Shown piece after piece: positions 1 to 12,479 of a stretch of DNA of 64,000 nucleotides. Source of the stretch: Toxorhynchites rutilus septentrionalis (lineage: Eukaryota; Arthropoda; Insecta; Diptera; Culicidae); assembly GCF_029784135.1 (NCBI RefSeq), contig NC_073745.1, positions 312,492,560-312,556,559 on the forward strand, written 5' to 3'. Both the position numbers and the translations under genes were made by a program. Within the stretch, counting starts at the first letter, position 1, and each line of letters opens with the position of its first letter. The notes below the pieces were generated by a model. It had not been told where the DNA came from. It searched no databases and saw only the letters and a program-made list of their open reading frames with translations.

Positions 1-764
1 TATAAATTTGAATCCATAAACACAATAAAGTTATCGATTTCATTAAAATAAAATAAAAATGCAGACTGTGAAAAATAGGACAAAATATGAATGAAATAGT
101 TAAATATGAATAAAAAATCACAAAAATAGAAAAATAAACACATACGAACACATTTCAAACCAATACTGGGTCTCAAAATTTATTTAAAAAATACTAAATT
201 TCGAAGTAGTGAGAAAATGCGCCACACAACGATCTTAAAATTTGTAAGAAAAATCACGTCAAAAACACTTACATTTAAATGAAAATTATGTTTTAACGGG
301 AATTGAAAAAAAAAAATCGAGATACTAAAAAAACCATATTATTGATTCAGAAGACGGCGCCAGTGGTTGTGTGGTTAGCGTAACAGCCTCACAATCCGAT
401 CGGCCTGGGTTCAATCCCAGCTGGCGTCGTTGGGATTTTCTGAGGCGAAAAATCTCTGGTTACGTCTTCCTTCGGAGGGGAAGTAAAAGAAGTTGGCCCG
501 GCTCATGAGTTGTTGAGTCTGATAGGTAGGAACAGATGGAGTCGCCTCCCTGATGTCGGTGATTGGCACTGAAGTGGCGGAAATAGACCGACGAAAAATA
601 AGCGAAGATAAAAAAAATTGATTCAGAAAAAATACGTAATTTTTTAATTTGGTAGCCTATACAACATTTTACATAGCGCATGTGATAGGTTTGGGGGAAC
701 TTTTTACGAACATACGCGTACAATACGATTGATGATTTCAGGAAAATAAAAAAAATATTATGAA
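1..764. repeat. AT-rich interspersed repeat, family A, copy 1
   Basis: Very AT-rich DNA without a gene. Blocks of it recur at about 1431-2120, 32640-33600, 38912-39450 and 42567-43190; shared landmarks are a 'caaaatttcgagatacc' type block and a 'gatttggtttggaggcactttt' type block near the end of each copy. This copy is split by a SINE at 353-616. No ORF is conserved between copies, so it is probably a non-autonomous element or an old satellite-like repeat; its superfamily cannot be told from the sequence. Confidence 0.6.
353..616 (+). mobile_element. Feilai-like tRNA-derived SINE with 12-bp TSD
   Basis: A tRNA-like head carries a Pol III A box around 'gtggttagcg' and a B box 'gggttcaatccc'. 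It is followed by a non-tRNA body ('cttccttcggaggggaag') and a short A-rich tail. The insertion is flanked by a perfect 12-bp direct repeat, attgattcagaa, at 341-352 and 617-628, which fixes both ends. The 264-bp length and tRNA-related head match the Aedes SINE family Feilai; the family name is from memory. It depends on a LINE for reverse transcription. It interrupts repeat family A. Confidence 0.88.
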
Positions 765-1430
765 ACTAGCTGACCCGGCAAACTTTGTCCCGCCCAAAAT
801 TTGTGTTTTATTATCAATACCTTCAACCATTCACGTTTTCTGACTATGAGCAAGTTCATAGGTCCAATCGCAGAACTGTTCATTAATTGATCTTCTAATC
901 GACCCCGTTGAATGTTGTATGGCAGCTTCCCCTTAGAGAGGGGGGTGGAGTGTCTAACCACCGTTAAAACATTTATTGCACCCTAAAACCTCCGCATGCC
1001 AAATTTGGTTTCATTTGCTTGATTAATTCTCGAGTTATGCAGAAATTTGTGTCTCATTTGTATGGCAGCCCCACCTAAGAGAGGGCAAGGAGTATCTAAC
1101 CACCATAGAATCATTTATTGCACCCTAAAACGAAAATTTGAGTTTCATTTATATGACAGCCCCTCCTCAGAGAGAGGGGAGGAGTGTCTATTCACCATGG
1201 AAACGTTTCGTGTCCCCTAAAACATTCGCATGACAAATTTGGCTCCATTTGCTAGATTAGTTTTCGAATTATGCAGAAATTTGTCTTTCATTTGTATGGC
1301 AGCTCCCCCTTAGAGAGGAGGGTGGAGTATCTAACCACCGTAAAACATTTATTGCACCCTAAAACCTCCACATGCCAAATTTGGTTTCGTTTTATTGCTT
1401 AATTCTCTGCAGAATTTTTTTAATTGATTA
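765..1430 (-). mobile_element. Helentron/DINE-like non-autonomous repeat, copy 1 (truncated)
   Basis: On the minus strand it ends in GGGTCAGCTAGT, matching the CTRRT end of Helitron-class elements. Inside are repeated units of about 150 bp built on 'atttgtgtttcatttgtatggcagcccc' and runs like 'ccttagagagggggg'. The same family recurs at 6295, 43474 and, inverted, at 61073-62163. The (GTCT)n-containing 5' end seen in the 61 kb copy is missing here, so this copy is 5' truncated. Helitron-class membership is inferred from the 3' end and the GTCT microsatellite; no Rep/helicase is present. Confidence 0.6.
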
Positions 1431-2120
1431 ATTGATTAATTAGAAAAGACGTAGGAACACATTCAAATACGAATTAGAGTTGTACTGAATCTCTAAATCC
1501 AAAAAACTATTCTTAATTTCAAAATTTTTAACCCTGTACAGCCCAAGCCCGCCTTTAGACGGGCTTCGCGGATTCTCTTTTTAAACTATTGGGACATTAT
1601 TTTCAATGTTCACCCCCACTAGAACGTCTTTAGAATTGTTTTATCTATCACACATACACATTGTTTTTATGCTGGCAGCTTTCTGTTAGGAGTATTTTAT
1701 GTTGAAAGTCGGAAATTCGAGATAAAAGTGGAGTGTTTTTTTAGATAAATAAAAAAACATTAGCGGCAGAGGGTTAAGCGTTTCAATTTTTGATGATTTT
1801 TTTTTGATAATATTTTTTGGTACACCATAGTTAGGTGCCCTTTTGGTATTTTTGTTCAAATTTTTTCTCGAATTATTTAGACTGACGTGCAAAAAAGGGA
1901 AGTACGTTTTACACCATAGATATGAGTTCATAAAAATTTCTTATTTGGTGTCCTATACAATATTTTCCACAGAGCTCGTGATTTGGTTTGGTGGAATTTT
2001 TTACTTTCTTACCCAGTCAGGTCCTTTAATGATTTCGTTAAATACACGAAATGGGTTTTGTGTTCTAAAAAAATACTTTTTTTTGCCAAATTATTACATA
2101 TTTGAAAAAAATGCTTCCTT
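1431..2120. repeat. Family A repeat, copy 2, with a ~210-bp insert
   Basis: Resembles 39140-39420 and 42810-43190 ('gaattagagt.gtactgaatctctaaatcc', then a 'ggtgtcctatacaatattttccaca' block). At about 1535-1745 it holds a segment absent from the other copies, including a perfect hairpin, AAGCCCG-(8 nt)-CGGGCTT, near 1546-1568. No coding capacity conserved between copies. Confidence 0.5.
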
Positions 2121-3586
2121 CAATTTTATACCATCTTTGTTGTTTCATCAATTGCTCGGATTTAAAAAGTGTAAAAACCCTGCAAAGTGGTAAAGTATTG
2201 CGTCACTTTTTGTGGGGATTTTTTTCAATCTGGGATATTTGACACGTGGCACAGCTTTTGAAGTGCTTCAACTTGTTGTTAGATAAGGAAAAATTTCCTT
2301 ACTAATGAAAACACAAGGACATATTACGATCATTGATTAATGACAGTGGCTGTAATGGCAACCATAAACTTTCACAACAATCAAAACACTCCCTCCATCC
2401 TCAAGGGAACATTTTTCGGAGACATACATTTCACAATTTCATATCTCATCCAACCGAGTACATGCAATCACTGTTCATTCATACACTGTTTGACATTTAT
2501 AAGCCACTCTTCGAGTGTCACATCATAAATTGTCGCGTTTTTTTTATTGCCGCCACTCGTGATTAACGACACTATGCTTACAAACACTGACTCTCGTTCG
2601 CTTCAAGCATTCATTTTCCCAACGTTTGTTGAAGGGAAACACACAACAGAGGAGAGCAAAAAAATGAACAACATTCGCGTTTGCGTATGGTTATGATGCT
2701 ATTGTACTCACTTCATTACTGCCGCATTTATGTGGGCGCTTCCTTTCTCAGCCGGGTGGCGTCTCGTGTGCTTATCACTCGGGGATACTCCCATAAAAAC
2801 CAGCGCAAGGGTGTTCTCCCGCGACACCGCTCAGCTGTTTTCTTGCTGATTTTGATGAGGAAGGAAGAATAGTCACAAAATCACGTGGGCCTCCTCCAGT
2901 CGCGCGTTGATTGCTTTATTTTTGCTCGCGCGCCGCCGCCACTTTCGTCCGATGATTGATGGTGATTTTATTTCTTCACTTCGAGAGCCTTCGAATGTAT
3001 AGATTTATTCGGGGGGAAACTTTTGCTTCTATTTCACTTTATTTACGTTGCCTTCACACTAAATCAATTTTTCACTTATTCCTTGTCACCCTGACCCTAT
3101 CACTTCAAGCACTGAAATATGATTTGAACAGGCAAAGAAAAAAAAAACACAACACAAAATTACTCTTTTGCACTCGCCCTACATTATATACCTCATTTGA
3201 TTGCGATGAGGAGGTGGCATCCAGGCGACGATGTCACCGGGAGTTTGAGGAATTAAAATAATAAATGGTGGAGATTGGTATCATAAAAACAGCAGAACCA
3301 AACAAACACACTGCAGAGCGGAAGCAGCCAGCAGGTACGCGAGCCTGGATCGACGTTTGTGATGCTTCGAAAGGTGGGTGGAGGAGGGTTGTCGTGTGGG
3401 TACGATGCGACGGAAAGTTCTCTCTCTATATTAATTCCAGCGCTCGAACAACACGTGAAAATTCGCGCCGTACTTTCGTCACTGCTTTCGTTTTCTCTAA
3501 TTGTTTTTCCGCTTCGAGGGAGGGTTGGCGAGTGTGTTTCCCAAACACAGGACGTGTTCCGCCCGACCGTCCGTCCGGTTTTCTCT
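2121..3586. other. Apparently single-copy non-coding region, GC-richer toward 3 kb
   Basis: No recognisable gene, RNA or element end. Base composition changes at about 2580, becoming less AT-rich than the flanking repeats. The short ORFs here have no recognisable domain. It could be host regulatory or UTR sequence, but nothing in the sequence proves this. Confidence 0.3.
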
Positions 3587-3603
3587 GGGGGGGGGGGGGG
3601 GGG
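3587..3603. repeat. Poly(G) run, 17 bp
   Basis: Uninterrupted G tract inside the GC-richer region. Such runs are prone to sequencing error and can form G-quadruplex DNA; no function is shown. The following sequence to about 4084 contains no gene that I can recognise. Confidence 0.8.
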
Positions 3604-4084
3604 TAGGCGTGGGTTCTATTTGGGGTAGTCTTACAGGGTGATCAGTGGTAGTCAGTGGCACCCCCTCGGGCACTCGCTAGACGCTGCTGCGGTAGACGAT
3701 TTTTCATATCCGGCTGAGTACTGCACACAATCCACTTTCCTCTGTTGCGCACTTCGGGTAGTTGATTTGATGAACGGTCAACGAGTTTGCCTCAATCGTT
3801 CGGCGGATTCGCATGGGTGTAGCTGAGGCGTCGCTTATGTTGAAAATTGGAATCAAATTGTAGGTGTTAAAGGGGTAATAAAAATAACTTGGAGATGAAC
3901 GCCAACATCAATGTACTTTCCGGAGAAATTGATTTGCTATAATTGATGGAATGTCATCTAATCTAATCAGGCTGATTTGATTAAAATTTCACGTTTTTCT
4001 TCTTGAATGTCGCAGCGCATAGTCTGAAGATTTTTTTTTAAGAATGAATCTCCGCTCTGAATAAGAAAAAAATTAAGGGATTAT

Positions 4085-4228
4085 AGTAATGCTTTTGAAT
4101 CCGGACGCTTTTCAATACGGATACTTTGCATTACATTCATTATAATACCACAGCCATATTTTTTTTGCATTCTGGCTGTGGTATTATGTTAAATGTAATG
4201 CAAAGTGTCCGGATTCAAAAGTATTACT
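4085..4228. mobile_element. Fold-back MITE, 144 bp
   Basis: Nearly perfect palindrome. The left arm 'agtaatgcttttgaatccgg' is mirrored on the right by the complement of 'agtaatacttttgaatccgg', continuing through 'tttgcattacat' and 'ataataccacagcc' to a central loop around 4160. The left arm has about 13 extra bases. Long arms and tiny loop are typical of fold-back MITEs; superfamily unknown. Confidence 0.75.
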
Positions 4229-4504
4229 GTCTAGAACGGTTCGTTTTATCAATTCTCATTTACATTTGAAATTAATTAATTCTCCATCACAGTGAATCTG
4301 CTGCGCAAAACTGACTACATTTGTCGTTCTCGAATCACGGTTAGTTAAAAAAAACTGTCAAAGTTTGATATCATTCCTCTCAGAGGGAGCCGAAATAACA
4401 AGTATTAGAGAGGAGTTTGGGACGTTTCAAAAAGACAGTTCGTCTAAATTTTGAAAGGGAATATATAATTGAGTTCTGCAAAATCAACAACAAAAAATTA
4501 AAAA

Positions 4505-5015
4505 AAAAACATATATGCAGCGCGGATTCGATTATTTACAGTTTCTGATATTTGATTTATCCCCTCAAAGTCAGAAAACACCTTTCTCGCATGAAAAAAA
4601 TAAGTTTATCCAGATTCTCTCAGGAGGTGATAGAGAAAAATACGTCTGCGCATATGTTCGAATTTAAACAATGACAGAGTTATAGAACTTTTTTTTTGTT
4701 TCAGACTCTATTGCCTCAAACTGGTTAGTTATAGTAAATGTAGGCTACGGATGACGATTATCTTGCTTTCTTTTAAAAGATGAGAAAATTTAGTACAGGA
4801 TATAGTAGTAGAACATCTAAATTAGTGGATTTTAATAACATTTTGGAAGTGAAAAACTTCAAAATTAGCTAATTTTAATGTGTTATTATTAATTTCATCC
4901 TAAAAATTTATATTAAACTTGATTGTTTCTATCAATTAAATCGCTCTACAATTTATTCTTTGACACCCAACTTCTATCTTTTTTTAAAATTTGGCTGCAA
5001 TATCGGTTGTATCCC
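4505..5015 (+). repeat. Composite repeat family B, copy 1
   Basis: Direct repeat of 7365-7980: both begin with 'cagcgcgga.t.gattat.tacagt' and share 'aagtcagaaaacac.tttctc.catgaaa', 'gatgagaaaatttagtaca' and 'cttgattgtttctatcaa'. No coding capacity is shared. Each copy is followed by a CCCGAATGTAACA-type minisatellite, but the arrays lie on opposite strands. Confidence 0.7.
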
Positions 5016-5021
5016 ATTCAC

Positions 5022-5160
5022 CCGAAACACGTTTACCCGAAACACATTTACCGGAATGTAACACATGCCCGAATAGACATTTACCTGAATGCAAAATATA
5101 CCCGAATGTAACAAATACCCGAATGCAACATTTACCCGAACGGAATGTTTACCCGAATGA
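5022..5160 (-). repeat. ~17-bp minisatellite, CCCGAATGTAACA type
   Basis: About eight degenerate units of the form tttaCCCGAA(t)g(t)aacAca. On the other strand this is the same unit as the cattcgggtaaatgtta array at 8272-8495. Units vary by 1-3 bases. There is no spacer structure as in CRISPR. Confidence 0.75.
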
Positions 5161-5921
5161 GAAGGAAATATTCCGACAAATCCGATTATGAGTTTCGGAG
5201 TTCCGGTTGATAAATAAGATTAAATCAGAACAACATGAAAAAGTAACAAAAATACGAAGTGAAATGAAAAATTGTAATGAGGAAATTTGAAAATGATTTT
5301 GAAGACTCCGCGATATCATTTTTAAAAATTAGTGGAGGCACAATTGACATGCCATCCCTTTAAGGCCCTAAGATCATTCAAAAATGAGCATGGATTATGG
5401 AATGTTTCGAAAATGCCGTATATATGCGCTCTTGCCAGTTTTTCACTTCTTCACAATAGTATGTAGCAAACATAACATTCGTCGAGAAAGTAGATACGAA
5501 TGCAAAGGTTCATGCGTTGACCCATGTTTTAGGATATTTCAAACAGAAAGTAATCATTAAATTGTTTTTTTAATTGATATAATTGACAAAATCCCTAAGT
5601 TGAGTTAAATTCTGTGCTTAAAAAGCTATTTAAAATAAATAATAAATGAATATTTTTATTATATTCACAATTATTATTTCTAAATCCTAAGAATGGTATC
5701 AAAACTCCGGGTACTACTTTACTCACTAGTCACTGGTCTGGCGCAACACAACGACCGACAAGCGCATACCGCGCCGTACCTGCTGATGGATTTCTCCGAG
5801 ACTGGGTCGCAGTAAAAAGGTTAACATAAAAAATATAAAGCATAAATCCCATGACTATGCGAACAGAATTGATAAGAAATTGGTACTTACCTATTTACCA
5901 CCGCAGCACAATTTTTATCAT
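5161..5921. other. AT-rich region, no gene seen
   Basis: No long ORF with recognisable homology and no clear repeat boundary. A short GC-richer patch lies at about 5740-5815. Confidence 0.3.
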
Positions 5922-6251
5922 GAATTTATTATTTCGTGATCAAATTTATTCTGAGATCAACGTAATGGGGGCGAAGTCCACATTCAACGAGGATAAGGAA
6001 CCGAGGCGGCACCAAGCCACCGAGGTGACGCAATCCGAGTCGGCCGCCGACCCGCCGTCGGAAGCGGCGGCCTCTCGCAGGCAAACCTGTGTTCCACCGA
6101 TTGCCCGGTTTGTTTGGAACATAGGAGACTATCGTTTAGTTAGGTTCGACCGAGCGTTAGCGAGCCGCCTCGGTTCCTCATCCTCGTTAGATGGAAACTT
6201 CGCCCCATTACAGTGATTTCAGAATAAATTTTATTACTAAAAAATAAATTC
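5922..6251. mobile_element. Fold-back element, ~330 bp, with GC-rich arms
   Basis: The left arm 'gaatttattatttcgtgatc' through 'aacgaggataaggaaccgag' is mirrored by the right arm 'aacgaggatgaggaaccgag' and 'attttattactaaaaaataa' in complement. Arms are about 70-80 bp, the centre GC-rich. A 121-residue ORF across it (5851-6216) is a by-product of the palindrome. No transposase; superfamily unknown. Confidence 0.7.
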
Positions 6252-6294
6252 ACATTAAAAATTGCACTTCAGTGCCGTAATACTTTTATAATAC

Positions 6295-7269
<975 letters not shown>

Positions 7270-7364
7270 CGAACTTTTTGGATGGAAACGAACGTACAAG
7301 GCAAACATAATCGTTTATCAGAAATCAGAATTAAATACTTCCTAATAAAAATTTTGCGTATTAT

Positions 7365-8270
7365 TCGAATACAGCGCGGACTAGATTATATACAGTCTCC
7401 GATTTCTTTTCACTGTATATAATCGAATCCTGTATATAATCGAGTCAAAAAAAGGTTTTTTATTCATTTTTTATGCATATATTTTTCGTATATTGACAAT
7501 AGATGAAGAATTTAATTTTTGATTCAACCCCCTAAAGTCAGAAAACACATTTCTCACATGAAAATTCCAGAATCTCTCAGGAGATGATAGACGATCATAT
7601 TTGATGAAAAAAATCCTTCCACGTGTATGTTCGAATTTCAACAATAATTGAGTTTTAGATTTTTTTTTGTTTAGGACTCTGTTGCCTCAAGCTGACTCTA
7701 CACTAAAAAGTACGCTACGTAAGCCAATTCTGTTGCTCTCATTTGAAGGATGAGAAAATTTAGTACAAGATAAAGTAGTGGAACATGTATATTAGTGGAA
7801 TTAAATAACATTTTGGAAGTGAAAATTGAAAAGTTAGTAATTTTTAATGTGTAATTATTCATTTTATCCCAAAAATTCATAGTAAACTTGATTGTTTCTA
7901 TCAAATAAATTAAAGCTCTTAAATCACTCTACAATTTGTTCTTTGACACCCAATTTTTATCTTTCTTAATTTCGCTGCAGTATCGATATAAACAATTCCT
8001 AGTGAAAATTCAAGCAAAATCTTCAAAAATCGCGATTTTTATCCCCTGTACTTATAATAACCACTTAAATTTCACCTTAACGCTGAAAGGATACAATTTT
8101 TCTTGAAATAAGTCACATTTGAATGATATATTTTTTATTTTTTTTAAACTGTATATAATCGAGTCCAAAATTGTATATAATAGAATCACATATACTCGAG
8201 TCTGTATACAATCGAGCCTGTATATAATCGAGTCCGACCTGTATATCCTTTTTTCGGGAAAGTCTCGCAT
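7365..8270 (+). repeat. Composite repeat family B, copy 2, with TGTATATAATCGAGTC units
   Basis: Direct copy of 4505-5015 extended on its right. Near 7376-7445 and 8150-8250 it carries several units of tgtataTAATCGAgtc (about 18 bp). Its last ~280 bp (about 7985-8265) recur at 8497-8740 on the far side of the minisatellite. No coding capacity. Confidence 0.7.
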
Positions 8271-8271
8271 G

Positions 8272-8495
8272 CGGGTAGATGTTACATTCGGGTAGCTGTC
8301 ACATTCGGGTAAATGTTACATTCGGGTAACTGTTACATTCGGGTAATTGTTGCATTCGGGTAAATGTCGCATTCGGGCAAGTGTCAATTCGGGTAGATGT
8401 TACATTCGGGTAAGTGGAATTCGGCTGAATGTCTTTCGGGTGAATGTCTTTCGGGTAACTGTCTTTCGGGTGAGTGGGTTTTGGGTAAATGTGAC
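8272..8495 (+). repeat. ~17-bp minisatellite, CATTCGGGTAAATGTTA type
   Basis: About a dozen degenerate head-to-tail units of aCATTCGGGTaaatgtt, ending in shorter tctttcgggtgaatg variants. Reverse complement of the unit at 5022-5160. It sits between two copies of the same ~240-bp flank. Not a CRISPR: units are contiguous with no unique spacers. Confidence 0.85.
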
Positions 8496-8496
8496 A

Positions 8497-8737
8497 CAAT
8501 ATCGATATATACAATTCCTGGTGAAAATTCTAGCAAAATCTTGAAAAATCTCGATTTTTACCCCACTGTACATGTAATAACCACTAAAATTACACCTTAA
8601 CGTTGAAAGGTTACATTTCTTCTTCAAATAAGTCATATTTGAAATATAAAAAAAAAATCTTTTTACAAACTGTATATAATCGAGTCCAAAATTGTGTACA
8701 ATCGAATCACATATAATCGAGTCCGACCTGTATTAGA
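8497..8737 (+). repeat. Second copy of the 7985-8265 segment
   Basis: Shares 'acaattcctggtgaaaattc', 'caccttaacgttgaaaggtt', 'aaataagtcatatttga' and the 'tataatcgagtccaaaattg' units with 7985-8265. The minisatellite therefore lies between direct repeats of the same host repeat. Confidence 0.75.
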
Positions 8738-9180
8738 TTGGAGAAAAAGAAATCCACAATTTTTGGAGAAATTTAAAATTTTATTAAATATGCTTCGTAT
8801 TGTTTGATTCGGGTCAAATATGCACTGTTTTGTTGCAAAATTTGTTGCCATTCTAATGGTAACTTCATAATGTCTCTATCACACAGGTCTTGGTCCGAAA
8901 AGCTCTAGTAATTGCTTTCACAATTTTCTCTTGAAACCAATTTCTCATTTAGCAATGCGAGAAAAAAGTGGTAATCGCTTAGCGCTTAGTCCGGACTATA
9001 TAGTGGATGCATTTAAACTTCCGAACCAAGCTCTCGGAGTTTCTGGCGAGTCCCTACAGACGTGTGTGGCCAGAATTAGCCAACACCTCTTCGGATTATC
9101 ACTTTTATGCCTCAATGGAACACGATTTTTCGGAGCTGTGCTACCGTTCTACGCATAGTTGCGCGAGAGGTATGGATGTT
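8738..9180 (-). mobile_element. Decayed mariner remnant, minus strand
   Basis: The stretch 8985-9090 aligns by eye with the mariner at 54847-55551 (for example 'ggactatatagtggatgcat' against 'ggactatacggcggatgcaa', followed by 'gtgtgtggcc'). The minus-strand reading near 8745-8850 resembles a mariner C-terminus (the ATNFATKQ..FDPNQT region). The reading frame is badly broken and no complete TIR pair is visible. Fragment of the same kind may recur at 9588-9880. Confidence 0.55.
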
Positions 9181-10639
9181 ACCACTACGCCAGATCGCCT
9201 CCATTATTCCTATTGTTGTTGTTTTTTGAAATACTGGAAACAAGCAATACTTTTTTTTTGCGTTTTTCCGATAGATTATGCATAAAAACATCGTTTTATG
9301 AAGAAGGGAGTAATCTGCAATACTTTGCAGAATATAAATCTTCACTGTTATTAGGCATTCGCTAACAAAGTGTGCACGGGTTCCTGCTAATTTTTTTTTA
9401 TTTGTTTGAGAATTAGTTCATTTTTCTAGACCAGCCCTAAACTAGCCTTGCTGAACCCTAAAATTCTTGTACTTGAACCGACTTATTCGATATGGATCTA
9501 CAAAAAATATTTGGTGGGACAGTTATGAATAGAATATCAACATGGGAGAATTGAGCTTGATATTGTTTTTATAAAAGCTTGGAACAAATTACATTTTTTT
9601 TTGTGTTTTTTTCCGGTAGATTAGGCATAAAAACATCGTTTTATGAAGAAAAGTGAAAATTGTCAAAAAGTAACATGGTACAACTATGCGTAGAACGGCG
9701 CTTCTTCGAATAAAAATATGACGAAAAATCAATACCATAAGCTCGGACAGTCGGTTTTCACACGCTTTTCTTGAGGCAAATTCACCACCAGCAAAATCGT
9801 TTATCATCACAGTTAACTTGTTACCAGGACCGAGCTCTCAACCAAGTTCTCGGAGATTCTGTTAAGTCGATACTGAGGTATTAGTGTGATCTGTCGTTGC
9901 CCTGATGAAACACAATTCACTTAATTCACTTAGTAAGTGACCGTATTTTGTTCCGTATTCATAAGTCGTTTAAAAAATGGTCAGTTTCGTTGCGATTCAC
10001 CTATGAAAACTCACTTCAACAGGTTTTTTGTTGTTAACTCGTGTGCACTTATACCTAGAGTACTTCTGGAGAGCATAAGGCATCTTTGGTATCGAATTAT
10101 GGCAACAGAATCGATGGAACGAAAATAACGCTTAATTTTCTATCACGGTATCTGGACCATAAACTCTTTTCACATTTACTGGCTTGCATTTTCAACCCCT
10201 ATCGAAAAAAGCTGAGATAAGAGCAGATTGTTTATTTGCTGGTGTCTGGTGTCTTCAACGTGTGCTCTTTCAAAGCTGATTCATGTAAACATAAAACTGT
10301 CTTAGTTTCTGTCTCAAACTGATGAAATGCCATTATCACAGGTTCCCTGTGTGATTTAGTATTAAAAGTATCTTAAAACAAAAGAAAATACATAAAAAAG
10401 TATTCGCAATAGTCGTATTTGGCTGGCAACTTAAAACGAGTAGGGAGATGTGATCTTAATTTTGTTGTTGTATGTTATATTTATTCGTGTCAATCCAATG
10501 ATCCGTGTCCGATTGTATAAGATCCGTTTCTACTGGCCCAACTAAATAGAACGATTGCTCTACAACTAAATTTCAATCACTCCAGTGGCACAGATATTTC
10601 TAATCTACACAGTCGTTCTAACTGATTATTGAGACAACA
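9181..10639. other. No intact gene; two diverged copies of a ~120-bp block
   Basis: The block 'taggcataaaaacatcgttt' with flanks occurs at about 9242-9310 and again at 9596-9660. 'ccgagctctcaaccaagttctcgg' near 9830 recalls 'ccgaaccaagctctcgg' at 9020, so 9588-9880 may be a second mariner scrap. The rest has no recognisable feature. Confidence 0.35.
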
Positions 10640-11860
10640 CTAGCGGAACATAGCTTCAGCTACATCCCTGGAACTACTCCTGTTTATCTCGGTTTTGGGA
10701 AAACAAAAACATCCTTTCCGGAGTGCTAAATCCTCTAGTTCCGAAGAGAAGCAGTGAGCAGCCGAAATGAAATTATATCCAATAAGCACCTTTCTCGTTT
10801 CGCGTTGATTTGTCCGGATGGTCCTTGCCAATGAGGGTGCCACTTCACACGCCCATCCGTCGCCTGCTACCTGTTCACACCGCGCTGCCGACACTCAGTT
10901 TATGCAAACAATTGCCACAAACACAAATCCCAGCGGAGAAAACTACGACGGCTCGGCGAGCAAACAAACGTGGTGGAGCACGAAAAAGGCACATCGTTTG
11001 ATTTCTCCGGAAAATAAAAGAACCAGATTCGGTTCTGCTCCACTAGCGCACATATCCATCCACATACACACAGACACACGTGTTCTAGCGTGGGTAAGGA
11101 GGCAATTCATTTTTCAAAGAACGGTGACCGTTTTCGGCATGCAGATCAAAGGCATCGCAATAAACACTTCACATCACACATATTATGCTGTCGCTAGGGC
11201 ATCAGGCAGGAACTTTCACTCTCGCACATCCAACTGACGGGGGCTAATCCCTGCGTAATATATTCTATCCCTCAGGCACAACACAAATCACTGCAAACCA
11301 ACCGTTCAGCGCGGGAACCAGCTTGAATGGGACGTCCGTGAAGATCGTCGCGTCGTCCTCGCCGTTGAGACGGACACCGAACACGATGTAAACTGAAACT
11401 ACAGATTCCGATGCGACCGTACCGAGGGCACACTGTAGACTGAAACCGGAGTATCACTTTCGATGCGATGATACCACACAGCTCTTAAACTTCCAGATCG
11501 GGGGGCTCGCTACCACCCACCACCCAATAATGCTCTGTGAGCGGCTGTGCAACATGTTCCTCGAGCGCGCCGCGCTGAGAGGCGCGAGAGAGTGAGCTCC
11601 CCGGCCGCTATGCTGTTGACAGCCGGCGCCTGTGGCCAGAGATTGACCGCGTGGTTTGCGGTGATGTTTTTTTTTGTTTTCCTTCCTTTAAACGTTCACA
11701 CCGGGAGAATGTACACAAAACGCCGGGAGGGAACTCGACGCCGACCGCGTGTTCCAATGTTGATCGCTCTCTGTCGCTTTCTCCCGCGATGTTAATGTTG
11801 CGCGTTGAAATGGGAAGCTCACTGCCTCTTGTATGTTGCATGGGTTGATGGCTGGGTGGC
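10640..11860. other. GC-richer region, possible host non-coding DNA
   Basis: Contrasts with its AT-rich surroundings. The longest open frames are 60-140 codons with no recognisable domain, so I call no gene. Candidate roles are the promoter or 5' UTR of a gene outside the window, but no promoter element, splice site or start could be tied to a coding sequence. Confidence 0.3.
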
Positions 11861-12211
11861 GCAACTCACTACCGATGTAGCATCATACGCAGATATGTTC
11901 GCCTGTTCGATTAGTCTTTTTAAATATTTACAAAAGGATGATGTAAATAAAGCAAAATGTGATTATATAGCTTATTTATGAATTGTCGTGTAGAAAAAAT
12001 ACCTAAGGCTTTATAGTGCTTACAAGTTGTGCGAGTTGAAACTGTCAGATTGACGTTTTTGATGTTGCGGGTGTTGTTGTTCACCCGCCGTATTCTTCAG
12101 ACCTGGCCCGTCAGATTATCACCTTTTTACTTCAACGCACATTGCACAATGGTCCAGGAGGTGCATTTTAGTGGAAATTAGTATTTAGAGCGCGACAGTT
12201 ATTCTCCAGAC

Positions 12212-12265
12212 AAAAACTGTCTTAGACAAAGTTGTTATATATGATAGAGCGCTCATTTTTATGTT
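12212..12265 (-). repeat. Dispersed repeat block, inverted match to ~22968
   Basis: The 50-bp block 'aaaactgtcttagacaaagt...gagcgctcatttttat' matches, with a few changes, the reverse complement of 22968-23020. It marks a fragment of the repeat family next to the 21925-22951 TIR element. The rest of 11861-12480 has no recognisable gene. Confidence 0.6.
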
Positions 12266-12479
12266 ATCAAACTAGTGGCCCAATTTTATGTTTCAATAAG
12301 TTTACCGCAAAGACATTGGAATAGCGTTGCTGTTGCATTCGAACAGACTCTCGTACCTTTTTTTCTTTTCTTTTATTCAATGTTTCTATTTTAGTCCAAA
12401 TGTCTAAAACTTCTACTCTTTCTCTGCGATTAATTGTTGCTCTTTCAATTTGACTTTAACTTTCAACTCTCTACTCTTA

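Noticed and set aside
357..433. tRNA gene candidate
   Set aside because: A and B boxes are present, but the sequence continues into a SINE body with A-rich tail and has a 12-bp TSD.
5851..6216. 121-residue ORF with GC-rich content
   Set aside because: Lies over a fold-back element; its GC-rich part is the palindromic arms.
8272..8495. CRISPR-like array
   Set aside because: Units of ~17 bp are contiguous and degenerate, with no spacers; eukaryotic minisatellite inside a repeat.
10810..11237. Host gene in the GC-rich region (139-codon frame)
   Set aside because: Overlapping open frames on both strands without any domain, as expected by chance in GC-richer DNA.
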